Shown here: positions 16,411-25,454 of the stretch, one piece after another
How positions within the stretch are numbered: the first letter of the stretch is position 1
How the letters are laid out: every line of letters begins with the position of its first letter
Source of the DNA: Candidatus Zipacnadia bacterium
Lineage (GTDB): Bacteria > Armatimonadota > Zipacnadia > JALGUG01
Reading direction: 5' to 3'
NCBI GenBank assembly: GCA_029820995.1
Contig: JALGUG010000018.1
Location: forward strand, 1-38,058
DNA length: 38,058 nt
Translations under genes and position numbers: made by a program
The notes under the pieces: generated by a model
Told to the model about the DNA's origin: nothing
Database searches by the model: none
What the model saw: only the letters and a program-made list of their open reading frames with translations

Positions 16411-17781
16411 TTAGTCTGCGGCCTTCTCGCGGCGGTTCAGATACTGCAGGAAGCCGGCGTTGTGCGTCTCCCACCGCTCGATGATGTATCGGGCATACGT
16501 GTTCAGCAGCCCCTCGTTCCAGTGGAAGCGCCCAAAGGCCTTGACGCAATCCCACCAGGAGTAGAACCGCTTGTAGGCCTTGAGGACTTCGCGCTGGAGG
16601 GCTGCGGCCGTCATCTTCATGGGTTGGAAGACCACATGCTGGCCGTCATACAGGGACCAGTCGCGGTCAAACAACCGGCGGGCCCGCTCCAACAGGCTGA
16701 AGGTGGGAGTTCCCGGCAGCGGCGTAAGGACCATGAACTGGACGGTATCAATGCCGTGCCGACGGGCGAACCGTGCGGTCTCGCGAACCGTCTGGAGGTC
16801 GTCATGATCGCTGCCCAGAACGAACATGCCGTGGACCTTGATACCGTGCTCGTGGAACAGGTGCATGCTTTCCACGACTTCCTCGACCGATTGGTTCTTG
16901 TGGTACTCCTCCAATGTGGCCGGGTTGACCGACTCAAACCCGACATAGACTCGTCCACAGCCCGACTGCCGGAACAGCTTGAGCAGGTCGCGGTTGCGCG
17001 TCACATCCGCACGGACCTGTGCGCTCCAATACGGTTTCACGTTCGCGCTCAACATCTGCTCCAGAAGCTCAGCGGTACGGGTCTCGTTGGCGGCGAAGTT
17101 GTCGTCATAGAAGAAGACCTTGTGGGGGTTCTTGGCACGCAGCTCATCCAGCACGCTTTCGGAACTGCGAAAACGGTACCGCCGGCCAAACATGGGAGTC
17201 ACGGAGCAGAACTTGCAGTTGAAGGGGCACCCTCGGGAGGTCATGATCGGTGTGATGTCGCTCGGGCGCCAGTTGCTGATCAGCGACAAGTCGGGGAAGG
17301 GAGCAGCGTCCAGGTCGGCCAGGCGGCAGAGGGCCGGAAGGCTCTCCGGCCCCGCGCCGGAGGCGGTGATCACGCCGGGCAGGTCCGCGGCAGGCTGCCT
17401 GCCCAACGCCCGCTCGATCAAGTCGCCGATGACGTCTTCCGCCTCGCCACGGACAACGTAGTCGGCGTGCTGCAATGCCTCCTCAGCGCAGAAGGTGGCG
17501 TGCACGCCGCCCATAATCACGGGCTTGCCGGCGGCTCGGCAGAGGTCCGCCAGGCGATAGGCCTCGGGCGCGGTGCTGGTCGTGGTGGAGATGCCGACCA
17601 CATCGGCCTCCAGGACGTCGCGTTCTCGAAACCGCCCGAATCCCTGGACGTAGATCTGAACTTGATGCCCGAGTTTGCGCAGGATGGCCCCCAGCGAGGG
17701 CAGGCCCAGTCGCGGAAGTCGAAAGGCACTGTAGACGTGAAATCCGGAAGGTTGCGGCTCGACTAAGGCAATACTGGCCAT
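16411..17781 (-). CDS. B12-binding-domain radical SAM protein
   Basis: I chose the ATG at 17781-17779 because GAGGAG lies 5 nt upstream. The product has 456 residues. Residues about 1-130 form a Rossmann-like cobalamin-binding-type domain (LGLPSLGAILRKLGH, VVGISTTTSTA, PVIMGGVHATF) without the classical DxHxxG motif, as in BchE-like and methylthiotransferase-like enzymes. The radical SAM barrel follows, with CPFNCKFC giving iron-sulfur ligands Cys185, Cys189 and Cys192, then FFYDDNF and YVGFESVNP. The C-terminal 120 residues are helical (YSWWDCVKAFGRFHW). Members carry out methylations, cyclisations or other radical rearrangements. It is the first gene of a minus-strand cluster with two amidohydrolases and a PHP protein, so its product may feed them. 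Confidence 0.85.
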   Translation of the reverse strand: MASIALVEPQPSGFHVYSAFRLPRLGLPSLGAILRKLGHQVQIYVQGFGRFRERDVLEADVVGISTTTSTAPEAYRLADLCRAAGKPVIMGGVHATFCAEEALQHADYVVRGEAEDVIGDLIERALGRQPAADLPGVITASGAGPESLPALCRLADLDAAPFPDLSLISNWRPSDITPIMTSRGCPFNCKFCSVTPMFGRRYRFRSSESVLDELRAKNPHKVFFYDDNFAANETRTAELLEQMLSANVKPYWSAQVRADVTRNRDLLKLFRQSGCGRVYVGFESVNPATLEEYHKNQSVEEVVESMHLFHEHGIKVHGMFVLGSDHDDLQTVRETARFARRHGIDTVQFMVLTPLPGTPTFSLLERARRLFDRDWSLYDGQHVVFQPMKMTAAALQREVLKAYKRFYSWWDCVKAFGRFHWNEGLLNTYARYIIERWETHNAGFLQYLNRREKAAD

Positions 17782-17970
17782 AGAGGCTCCTCTGATCACT
17801 GTGGACCTGCGTAGATAGGACCGTCGTTAACATCTAATGGAGCAACGGCTGCTCCACCAGAGGCACCAGGGACGCCGCAGGTCCGGACAGTCGGGAGCGG
17901 CCTCTGGCACCTCTTCGCGCCGTGGCCAAAACCACTGGCCCAGGCGAACTCGCCGCTACGGTAGCAGAGT

Positions 17971-17976
17971 ATTATA
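17971..17976 (-). promoter_or_regulatory. Perfect -10 hexamer candidate for the minus-strand cluster
   Basis: The minus strand reads TATAAT here inside a locally AT-rich patch (17968-17985), about 190 nt upstream of the radical SAM start. No convincing -35 lies 16-18 bp further upstream, so this is a plausible but weak promoter call. The rest of the 569-bp divergent gap (17782-18349) holds the recA-side regulatory sites listed separately and nothing else I recognise. Confidence 0.35.
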
Positions 17977-18140
17977 CACAATTGAGCCCAAGAGTCCAGC
18001 AAGCTATCTTGCACCTGCCCGGTCCATCTCGGCCGGCAGGCGCGTGTTTGGTGAAGACCGGGACAGCGCAGCCTCGGCCCCTGTGTCAATTCGTCAGGGA
18101 GTCGGATGCGCTCTCAGGCGGCGGACAGCGCCATGTGCGG

Positions 18141-18152
18141 GAACAGGTGTTC
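18141..18152. promoter_or_regulatory. Putative LexA (SOS) operator
   Basis: GAACAGGTGTTC is a perfect GAAC-N4-GTTC core, the form bound by LexA/DinR of Firmicutes and Actinobacteria (consensus CGAACRNRYGTTYC). The four central bases fit RNRY and only the outermost positions deviate. It lies 36 bp upstream of the -35 box of the cinA-thpR-recA-recX promoter and roughly 210 bp before cinA. LexA usually sits on or near the promoter, so the distance is a weakness. A second, unrecognised start site nearer the box is possible. Confidence 0.55.
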
Positions 18153-18188
18153 ACCTATCGAGAGCCCTCCGGTGCGTTGTGCGGCCCG

Positions 18189-18217
18189 TTGACAGGTGGC
18201 CCATGATGCCGTAGAAT
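18189..18217 (+). promoter_or_regulatory. Near-consensus sigma-70 promoter for the cinA-recA operon
   Basis: TTGACA at 18189-18194 (perfect -35), a 17-bp spacer, then TAGAAT at 18212-18217 (5 of 6 matches to the -10). Transcription would start near 18224, giving a leader of about 125 nt before the cinA GTG. No riboswitch or terminator was recognised in that leader. Confidence 0.75.
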
Positions 18218-18349
18218 ACTTGTGTCAGCATTGAGTGGGGGGCGGTTCTCGGATCCTTTCCGCTTCTACCTCTGAGGCCCTGTTGGCCGCGGACCGTTGT
18301 AGCATCTTGCGGGGGCGCCGACAGTCTAGATAGATTCGCGTGGGGACCT

Positions 18350-19621
18350 GTGAAAGCTGAATTGATCTCGGTGGGCACCGAGCTGTTACTCGGCCAGATC
18401 ACCGATACAAATGCGACTTTCCTGAGCCAACGATTGGCCGAAATCGGCGTGGACGTTTATTTCCGCGCCACCGTCGGCGACAATGAGGGACGAATCTGTT
18501 CGGTTCTGCGGCAAGCGGCTTCGCGTTCGGATATCGTGTTGATTACCGGGGGCTTGGGCCCGACCAGTGACGATCTGACTCGCGAGAGCATCGCCGAAGT
18601 CACCGGGCGTCCTCTGGTGCGTGACGAGCGCGCCGTCCAGCGCTTGACGGAGTACTTCTCCCGCCGCAACTATCCCCTGGCGCAGATCAACTACAAGCAA
18701 GCCACGGTTCCTGAGGGTGGCCGGCTGATTGACAACTCCTGCGGCACTGCTCCCGGCCTGCTGGTGGAGCATGAGGGCTGCACCTTTATTGCCGTCCCCG
18801 GCGTACCCGCTGAGATGCGGGCGATGATGGAAGAGAGTGTGATCCCCTACCTGTTGGGCCGTCCCGAACTGGACGGCCTGCGCCTGTTCTCCCGCCGCCT
18901 ACGCATCTGCGACGTGGGCGAGTCCATGGTGGAGGAGCATCTGCACGACCTGTTCCTGGAGCAGACGGACCCCACCCTGGCGCCGTATGCCTCTGCCGGT
19001 GAGGTCGTGGTCCGGATCAGCACCAAGGCCCGGACAGCGGAGGAGGCTGCCGCGAAGATTCAGCCGCTGGAGGACAAGGTGCGTGCCCGCTTGGGGGCCC
19101 ACGTATACGGCGTTGATGACGAGACGATGGAGGTCGCGCTGGGTCGTGAATTGGCCTCTCGCGGGCTGACCGTGGCAGTGGCCGAATCCTGCACCGGGGG
19201 TCTGATCGCCAGCCGGATCACGGATGTCCCGGGGGCCTCGAGGTATTTCCTGGCCGGGCTGACGACGTACAGCAACCAGGCCAAGACAAGCGTTCTGGGC
19301 GTGCCGGCGGAACTTATCGCGGCGCATGGTGCGGTGAGCGAACCGGTGGCGCGAGCGATGGCCGAGGGCGTCCGGGACCTCGTCGGGAGCGACCTGGCGT
19401 TGGCGACGACCGGGATCGCGGGGCCGACGGGAGGGACGCCGGACAAGCCGGTGGGTACTGTCTTTATCGCTTGCAGCGACGACAGCGGGACCGTCTGCGC
19501 CAAGTACCTGATGCCGGGCACGCGAGAGCAGTTCAAACGCCGCACGTCGCAGACGGCGCTGAACACCTTGCGCAAGCGAGTGCTGGAGCACGATCACGCC
19601 CCGACAGCCGCCGGCGGCTAG
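18350..19621 (+). CDS. cinA: CinA: NMN amidase / ADP-ribose pyrophosphatase family
   Basis: The GTG at 18350 gives the family's standard N-terminus (MKAELISVGTELLLGQ) and 423 residues, normal length. Residues about 1-170 are the MoCF/COG1058 domain (LITGGLGPTSDDLTRE), linked to ADP-ribose pyrophosphatase activity. Residues about 255-415 are the CinA C-terminal domain (VAVAESCTGGLIASRITD, GIAGPTGGTPDKPVGTVF), the nicotinamide-nucleotide amidase that recycles NMN into NAD. It is first in a run with thpR and recA, the cinA-ligT-recA order known as a damage-induced operon in Deinococcus. The pairing of NAD salvage with recombination fits repair, where ligase generates NMN. Confidence 0.95.
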   Translation: MKAELISVGTELLLGQITDTNATFLSQRLAEIGVDVYFRATVGDNEGRICSVLRQAASRSDIVLITGGLGPTSDDLTRESIAEVTGRPLVRDERAVQRLTEYFSRRNYPLAQINYKQATVPEGGRLIDNSCGTAPGLLVEHEGCTFIAVPGVPAEMRAMMEESVIPYLLGRPELDGLRLFSRRLRICDVGESMVEEHLHDLFLEQTDPTLAPYASAGEVVVRISTKARTAEEAAAKIQPLEDKVRARLGAHVYGVDDETMEVALGRELASRGLTVAVAESCTGGLIASRITDVPGASRYFLAGLTTYSNQAKTSVLGVPAELIAAHGAVSEPVARAMAEGVRDLVGSDLALATTGIAGPTGGTPDKPVGTVFIACSDDSGTVCAKYLMPGTREQFKRRTSQTALNTLRKRVLEHDHAPTAAGG

Positions 19622-19671
19622 CGCTGCGGCGGCGCTCGGAGAGACTTCACAGGTCGGAGGAGACCGAGAGC

Positions 19672-20252
19672 ATGGCAGCCGGGCAGGTTCGCGCTTTCCT
19701 GGCGGTCCCTCTGGCGCCCGAGCTTAGCCCGGCGGTGACCGAGCTGCAGAAACGGCTGGACTCCTCGGGAGCCAAAGTGAAGTGGGTTGCGCCGGAGAAT
19801 CTGCACTTCACGCTGAAGTTCCTGGGCGAAATCCCCGAGGAGCGGGTGAGCGAGGTGGCGACGGCGACGCACAAGGCTGTGGTCGGCAGCGGGCAGTTCG
19901 ACTTGGATATCGCGGGGGCGGGAGCCTTCCCGCACACTCGGCGCCCCCGGACCGTGTGGGTCGGCACCAGGGAGGGCGCACAGGCGCTGGCCGCCTTGGC
20001 CGGGGCGATTGAGGATTCCTTGGCCGAGATCGGCATTCCGCGCGAGAGCAAGTCCTTTCGGCCCCATCTGACTATTGGACGCGTCAAGGGCCGCGACTTC
20101 TTGCAAACGCTGGGCGAGCTGATCGAGTTGGAGGCGGAAACAGAGATCGGGCGCCAGCGGGTGGCGGCGGCATGCCTGATGAAGAGCGACCTGCACCGCA
20201 GCGGACCGGTGTACACGACTCTGGCCGAGATCTCTCTGGGGGAGAGTGAAGC

Positions 20253-20256
<4 letters not shown>
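19672..20256 (+). CDS. thpR: RNA 2',3'-cyclic phosphodiesterase (2'-5' RNA ligase family)
   Basis: The ATG at 19672 follows GGAGGAGA by 8 nt, 50 bp after cinA. The 194-residue length is normal. The two catalytic HxTx motifs of the 2H phosphoesterase superfamily are present: His45-Phe-Thr47 ([10 protein letters not shown]) and His132-Leu-Thr134 ([10 protein letters not shown]). It opens 2',3'-cyclic phosphates on RNA and ligates tRNA halves weakly in vitro. Its end overlaps the recA start by 4 nt (ATGA), so translation of recA is probably coupled to it. Confidence 0.95.
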
Positions 20257-21353
<1,097 letters not shown>

Positions 21354-21370
21354 CGTGAACTCGACATAGT

Positions 21371-21399
21371 GCCGGCTATCCGGCCGGCGGAGGAGGTGA
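21371..21399 (+). promoter_or_regulatory. recA-recX intergenic hairpin and recX ribosome binding site
   Basis: Two copies of the self-complementary hexamer GCCGGC (21371-21376 and 21383-21388) can form a 6-bp stem with a 6-nt loop, 17 nt after the recA stop. AGGAGGTGA (21391-21399), an excellent Shine-Dalgarno sequence, follows at once. No T-run follows, so this is not a standard terminator. Folding would sit against the ribosome binding site and could lower recX translation relative to recA. Confidence 0.55.
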
Positions 21400-21405
21400 G
21401 GCCTT

Positions 21406-22050
21406 ATTCAGGCGGGTACGATCACAGGCCTCAAGCGGCAGAAGGGCCGCCAGGGACGTCTGTCGGTGTTTGTGGACGGCAAGTTCGCCGTCGGCGCTCC
21501 GGCGGATGTCGTGATCGCAGCCGGGCTACGCACCGGCGCGGCAGTTTCGCCGGCCGAGCTGGAAGCACTCGCCCGGCAGGCCCAACTGCGCGAGGCCTGG
21601 GACTACGCGCTCAACTACCTGAGTTACCGCGCCCGCAGCCGCGAGGAGGTGCGACGGCGGCTGCAGCGGCGTGATTATGATGCAGCTCTCTGCGAGCAGG
21701 TGTTGCAGAAGCTGGAGCGCTGTGGGCTTCTCGATGATCGGGAGTTCGCGCGCCGGTACGTTCGCAGTCAGGTTGAGGGGCGGCTGAGAGGTCGGCGGGC
21801 CTTGTCGCACGGGCTCAGGCGCATGGGTATTCGGCCAGAGGTGGTCGCGGAGGTGCTGGCGGATGAACTGGACCCGGAGGCAGAGGTGGCAACGGCGTTG
21901 GAGGCCGGTAAAAGACGGCTGCGGAGACTACACGGACTCGACGAAAAGACAACCCGCCGCAGACTGGCTCAATATCTGAGTCGTCGCGGTTTTGAACATA
22001 TGGTCGTGCAAGATGTACTCGAAGCGCTGCTTCCGGAGGTGGAGGAATAA
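21406..22050 (+). CDS. recX: Regulatory protein RecX, apparently starting at ATT
   Basis: This protein of about 214 residues modulates RecA by capping or destabilising its filament. Family features: an N-terminus of the type ITGLKRQKGRQGRLSVFVDG, then three-helix repeats (LNYLSYRARSREEVRRRL, LDDREFARRYVRSQ, MGIRPEVVAEVLADE). The open frame is closed by TGA at 21397, and no ATG, GTG or TTG occurs before GTG 21466. Starting at 21466 would remove the conserved first strand and has no ribosome binding site. ATT at 21406 lies 6 nt after the strong Shine-Dalgarno sequence and gives the expected N-terminus, so ATT is the likely start. ATT starts are rare and weak (infC, pcnB). A base error at this codon is the main alternative. 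Confidence 0.85.
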   Translation: MQAGTITGLKRQKGRQGRLSVFVDGKFAVGAPADVVIAAGLRTGAAVSPAELEALARQAQLREAWDYALNYLSYRARSREEVRRRLQRRDYDAALCEQVLQKLERCGLLDDREFARRYVRSQVEGRLRGRRALSHGLRRMGIRPEVVAEVLADELDPEAEVATALEAGKRRLRRLHGLDEKTTRRRLAQYLSRRGFEHMVVQDVLEALLPEVEE

Positions 22051-22127
22051 CACGATGATCCCGAGTCCGCCAGGCGGCAGCTACCTTCAAGGTGTTCCCG
22101 ACAGTCCACAGGAGGTGAGGCCAACCA

Positions 22128-23681
22128 ATGCCCGATTACTTCGTACCCGTTGTGCTTGGTCTGGCAGTCGGCCTTGCTGTGGCGGTCGTTGTCTATTTCG
22201 TCCAAAACGCGCGCGGACGGGCTTCGCGCGAAGCCCTGCAAGCGCAACGACGTGCCCTGGAAGAACAAGCCCGAGAGCAAGAACGCGAACTGGAGACACG
22301 GCAGCGGGAGCTGGAGCTTCAGGCCAAAGATCAAGCGATCAAGCTCCGGGAGGAGGCTAACCGCGAAGCGCAGCGTCAGCGCGCCGAACTGCACAAGACG
22401 GAGCGACGCCTCGAGCAGAAGGAAGAAGCGCTGGACCAGCGGGCGGCTGAGCTGGATCAGCGGTCTAAGGAGCAAGCTGCTCGAGAGAAGGAGCTGCACG
22501 AGAAAGAGATCGAAGTGACCGAGGTTCTGCAGCGCCAGAAGGAGGAGCTGCAGCGGATCTCTGGTCTGACGGCGGATGAGGCCAAGGAGGTGCTGCTGAC
22601 CGCCTTGGAGCAAGAGATCCGTCACGAGACCGCCAAGCTCATCCGAACCGTCGAGGAGGAGACCAAACGCGAAGCGGACAAGAAGGCCGGCCAAATCATC
22701 GCGCTGGCTATTCAGCGTTGCGCAGTGGACCAGACGACCGAGACGACGGTCTCGGTCGTGCCGCTACCTTCGGACGAGATGAAAGGCCGGATTATCGGCC
22801 GCGAAGGCCGCAATATCCGCGCCTTTGAGCAGCTCACCGGCATTGACTTGATCATTGACGATACGCCCGAGGCCGTGGTGCTGTCCGGGTTCGACCCGGT
22901 ACGCCGGGAAACGGCCCGTCTAGCCCTAACCGCCCTGATCACCGACGGGCGGATCCACCCCGGCCGGATCGAGGAGTGCGTCAACAAGGCGCGCAAGCAG
23001 ATCGAGGAACGGATCAAACAGGCCGGCGAACAGGCGACCTTTGAGGTCGGCGTCAGCGGCCTGCATCCCGACCTGTTGGAGTTGATCGGGCGGCTGCAGT
23101 TCCGGAGCAGCTTCGGCCAGAATCAGCTCCGGCACTCCATTGAGGTCGCGCTGCTGGCCGGCGCGATGGCCGGAGAGCTGGGCGTGAAGGAACATATTGC
23201 TCGCCGCGCCGGTCTGCTGCACGACATCGGCAAGGCTGTGGACTTCCAGTATGAGGGGCCACACTGGAAGATCTCGGCGGACCTGGCCAGAGCCAAGCGG
23301 GAATCCCCGGAGGTGTGCCACGCCATCGAGGCCCACCACATGGAGATCGAGCCGCAAACGGTGGAGGCCTGCCTGGTGCAAGCCGCCGACGCCATCTCGG
23401 CAGCGCGGCCGGGAGCGCGGCGCGAAACCCTGGAAGCGTACATCAAGCGGCTGGAGGGCTTGGAACGGATCGCCAGTTCCTTCGACGGCGTGGAGAAGTC
23501 CTTCGCCATTCAGGCCGGTCGCGAAATCCGCGTGATTGTCAAGCCCGAGAAGATTGACGACCTGGCGGCCCACCGGCTCGCCCGCGGTATGGTTGGCCGG
23601 ATCGAAAGCGAGCTCGACTACCCGGGCCAAATCCGCGTCACGGTGATTCGAGAGACGCGGGCCGTTGAATACGCCAAATAG
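22128..23681 (+). CDS. rny: Ribonuclease Y
   Basis: The ATG at 22128 follows AGGAGGTGAGGCC, the same 13 bases that precede recX. The product has 517 residues, normal length. There is an N-terminal membrane anchor (about 4-26, [20 protein letters not shown]), a long charged coiled coil rich in Gln, Glu and Arg (about 30-190), a KH RNA-binding domain (about 208-270, [12 protein letters not shown]), and an HD domain with His365-Asp366 in [11 protein letters not shown]. It is a membrane-bound endonuclease that starts mRNA decay. It is absent from E. coli but common in Firmicutes and several other phyla. Confidence 0.97.
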   Translation: MPDYFVPVVLGLAVGLAVAVVVYFVQNARGRASREALQAQRRALEEQAREQERELETRQRELELQAKDQAIKLREEANREAQRQRAELHKTERRLEQKEEALDQRAAELDQRSKEQAAREKELHEKEIEVTEVLQRQKEELQRISGLTADEAKEVLLTALEQEIRHETAKLIRTVEEETKREADKKAGQIIALAIQRCAVDQTTETTVSVVPLPSDEMKGRIIGREGRNIRAFEQLTGIDLIIDDTPEAVVLSGFDPVRRETARLALTALITDGRIHPGRIEECVNKARKQIEERIKQAGEQATFEVGVSGLHPDLLELIGRLQFRSSFGQNQLRHSIEVALLAGAMAGELGVKEHIARRAGLLHDIGKAVDFQYEGPHWKISADLARAKRESPEVCHAIEAHHMEIEPQTVEACLVQAADAISAARPGARRETLEAYIKRLEGLERIASSFDGVEKSFAIQAGREIRVIVKPEKIDDLAAHRLARGMVGRIESELDYPGQIRVTVIRETRAVEYAK

Positions 23682-23703
23682 GGCACTGCCGGTGTGCACC
23701 TCG

Positions 23704-23727
23704 CGCCCCGGTGACCCAGCCGGGGCG
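23704..23727 (+). other. Hairpin between rny and ymdB
   Basis: CGCCCCGG (23704-23711) and CCGGGGCG (23720-23727) form a perfect 8-bp GC stem with an 8-nt loop, 22 nt after the rny stop. The following bases (TGGAGTTTCT) have only a short T-run, so it may be a weak terminator or an RNA stability or processing element. Confidence 0.4.
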
Positions 23728-23837
23728 TGGAGTTTCTGCTGTTGCGCCGTGCGATTCTAGGCCGGGGGGCTTGCCCTCCAGGGCGCGGTTTGATACAGTG
23801 GGCGCGATGGCCGGCTCAGCACGTCAGGGAGACAGGC

Positions 23838-24623
23838 TTGAGAATCTTAGTCGTCGGCGACATTGTGGGGCGCCCGGGGCGCACGGCCGCGAAGCAGCTC
23901 GTTCCGCTGCTCCGAGCCGACTATGAGGCGGACCTGGTGATCGCCAATGCGGAGAACGCAGCCGCGGGTTTCGGAATCACTGAGAAGATTGTCCGTGAGC
24001 TGCTCGACGCTCAGATAGACTGCCTGACAACCGGCAACCACTGTTTCGCCAAGAAAGAAGCTTACGAAGTGTATGACCGCGAGAGCCGGCTGCTGCGGCC
24101 GGCCAACTATCCGCCGGGCGTGCCGGGCGAGGGCAGCGGTCTGTACACGGCGGCCAACGGCTTCCAAGTGGGCGTAGTGAATCTCTGCGGCCGGGTGTTC
24201 ATGGAGGCGCTCGATTGTCCCTTTCGCGTCGGCGATAGTGAGCTTGAGCGGCTGGCCCGCGAGACGCCCCTGGTGGTGGTGGACTTCCATGCTGAGGCGA
24301 CCTCAGAAAAGCGCGCCTTCGCGGTCCACGTGGACGGTCGGGCTACGGCGGTGGTCGGCACCCATACTCACGTGCAGACGGCCGACGAGCAGGTGCTCCC
24401 GGGCGGCACTGCCTACATCACCGACCTGGGCATGACCGGGCCGTCGCAGTCCATCATCGGCATGGACCCTGAAACCGTGCTCGGTCGGTTTCTCCGCGCG
24501 ATGCCGGCGCGGTTCGAAGTGGCCTCGAGCCCCTGGCAACTCCAGGGCGCCATCATAGAGGTCAATGAACAAACGGGGCGAGCCGCCGGAATACAGAGGA
24601 TTCAGCGCGGGCAGAAGGAATAA
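23838..24623 (+). CDS. ymdB: YmdB family metallophosphodiesterase (2',3'-cAMP phosphodiesterase-type)
   Basis: The TTG at 23838 is chosen over upstream starts because GGGAGA lies 5 nt before it and the product then begins MRILVVGDIVGRPGR, the family's exact kind of N-terminus with metal ligand Asp8. The product has 261 residues. Further metal-site motifs: NAENAAAGFGIT, TTGNHCFAKKE, VDFHAEATSEK, VGTHTHVQTADEQ and the ending ITDLGMTGP. In Bacillus the homologue hydrolyses 2',3'-cyclic nucleotides, affects biofilm decisions and lies next to rny, as here. The earlier part of the open frame (from 23727) looks non-coding. Confidence 0.93.
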   Translation: MRILVVGDIVGRPGRTAAKQLVPLLRADYEADLVIANAENAAAGFGITEKIVRELLDAQIDCLTTGNHCFAKKEAYEVYDRESRLLRPANYPPGVPGEGSGLYTAANGFQVGVVNLCGRVFMEALDCPFRVGDSELERLARETPLVVVDFHAEATSEKRAFAVHVDGRATAVVGTHTHVQTADEQVLPGGTAYITDLGMTGPSQSIIGMDPETVLGRFLRAMPARFEVASSPWQLQGAIIEVNEQTGRAAGIQRIQRGQKE

Positions 24624-24714
24624 CCTTAATCCGCCGGTGGGCGAGGCTGCACGCGGCGCCGGAAGGGGGGCCGGGACGGCGACGTGCGACAGCCGGCGGA
24701 CCTGCACTTCTTCA

Positions 24715-24771
24715 TTGCTCTAGATACTGCATATGCTGTTTTACCATCCAGCTCTGGCGTCGCTGACGCCA
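24715..24771 (+). other. AT-rich patch and hairpin upstream of spoVS
   Basis: Bases about 24709-24749 are AT-rich against the surroundings and contain the perfect palindrome GCATATGC (24729-24736). TGGCGTC-GCT-GACGCCA (24755-24771) follows and forms a 7-bp stem with a 3-nt loop. A promoter or operator for spoVS is likely in this 218-bp gap, but I see no clear -35/-10 pair. Confidence 0.35.
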
Positions 24772-24841
24772 CCAGTGGCCCGTAGGGGCCCGGGCTTCGG
24801 CAAACGACGCGCGAGAATCGCAGCAGGAAAGGAAGATCAGA

Positions 24842-25102
24842 TTGGCTATCCTCAAGGTGGGATCCCAGTCCGATCCCAATAAAGTGGCGGGAGCGTTGGC
24901 GGGAACCGTTCGGGAGCAGGGCAAAGCCGAGCTGCAGACCATCGGCGCCGGCGCCCTTAATCAGGCGGTAAAGTCCATCGCGATCGCCCGGGGGTTCCTC
25001 GCCCCCTCCGGAATCAATCTAATCTGCTACCCGGCGTTTGTGGATGTCGAGATTGACGGCAACGAGCGCACGGCAATCAAGCTGTTTGTCGAGCCGCGCT
25101 AA
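24842..25102 (+). CDS. spoVS: Stage V sporulation protein S family (Alba-like)
   Basis: The TTG at 24842 is preceded by AAAGGAAGA at 5 nt. The 86-residue product matches SpoVS over its full length (ILKVGSQSDPNKVAGALAG, LQTIGAGALNQAVKSIAIARG, SGINLICYPAFVDVEI). It is a small Alba-fold protein that affects septation and spore coat formation in Bacillus. It is also widespread in non-sporing bacteria such as Deinococcus-Thermus, where its role is unknown. Its place after rny and ymdB is conserved in several lineages, which suggests an RNA- or nucleoid-related role. Confidence 0.95.
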   Translation: MAILKVGSQSDPNKVAGALAGTVREQGKAELQTIGAGALNQAVKSIAIARGFLAPSGINLICYPAFVDVEIDGNERTAIKLFVEPR

Positions 25103-25384
25103 CGAGCGGCTCCGCGGGGCGGCGCTCATCCTTCCCGACATTCAGAGGAAGCGTGCGGCGCGCAGTATGCAGCATCCCCTGCGCTATCACAGAGCAAGAT
25201 GGCCACGGCCCGTTTTCCTGTAACAAGCCTGTTCGTCCGTCACCATCCCTGTTGCGACGGTCTCTTGCGTTGGCTGATCGCCCCAGGTCGGTAGAGCTGT
25301 GTTGCCCGGCGCCGACTACCACCTCTGAGACCTTGAGACCAAGTCTGCCCCCGGTTCCCTGACGCGCTGTCGGTCTTGGGTCGC

Positions 25385-25413
25385 TTGACAGCCCCCAGGT
25401 GCTCCACTACAAT
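25385..25413 (+). promoter_or_regulatory. Consensus-like sigma-70 promoter for the M16 peptidase gene
   Basis: TTGACA at 25385-25390, a 17-bp spacer, then TACAAT at 25408-25413 (5 of 6), with an expected start near 25420, 35 nt before the ATG at 25455. The rest of the 352-bp gap (25103-25384) shows only a weak GAGCG/CGCTC inverted repeat just after spoVS and nothing else recognisable. Confidence 0.75.
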
Positions 25414-25454
25414 TTCCTGCCCGGTTGCCACCGGCGAGATGGGAGTTGAAGCCG

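Noticed and set aside
16462..17766. 434-codon open frame opposite the radical SAM gene
   Set aside because: The minus-strand protein has the CPFNCKFC cluster and full domain layout. The plus-strand translation has no recognisable motif.
21391..22127. Shared 13-mer AGGAGGTGAGGCC before recX and rny as a special regulatory element
   Set aside because: It is mostly an extended Shine-Dalgarno sequence. A similar GAGGTGAGGCC precedes the gene at 9182, so it looks like ordinary translation signal bias.
24755..24771. Hairpin before spoVS as an intrinsic terminator
   Set aside because: No T-run follows the stem, and the next 20 bases are GC-rich.
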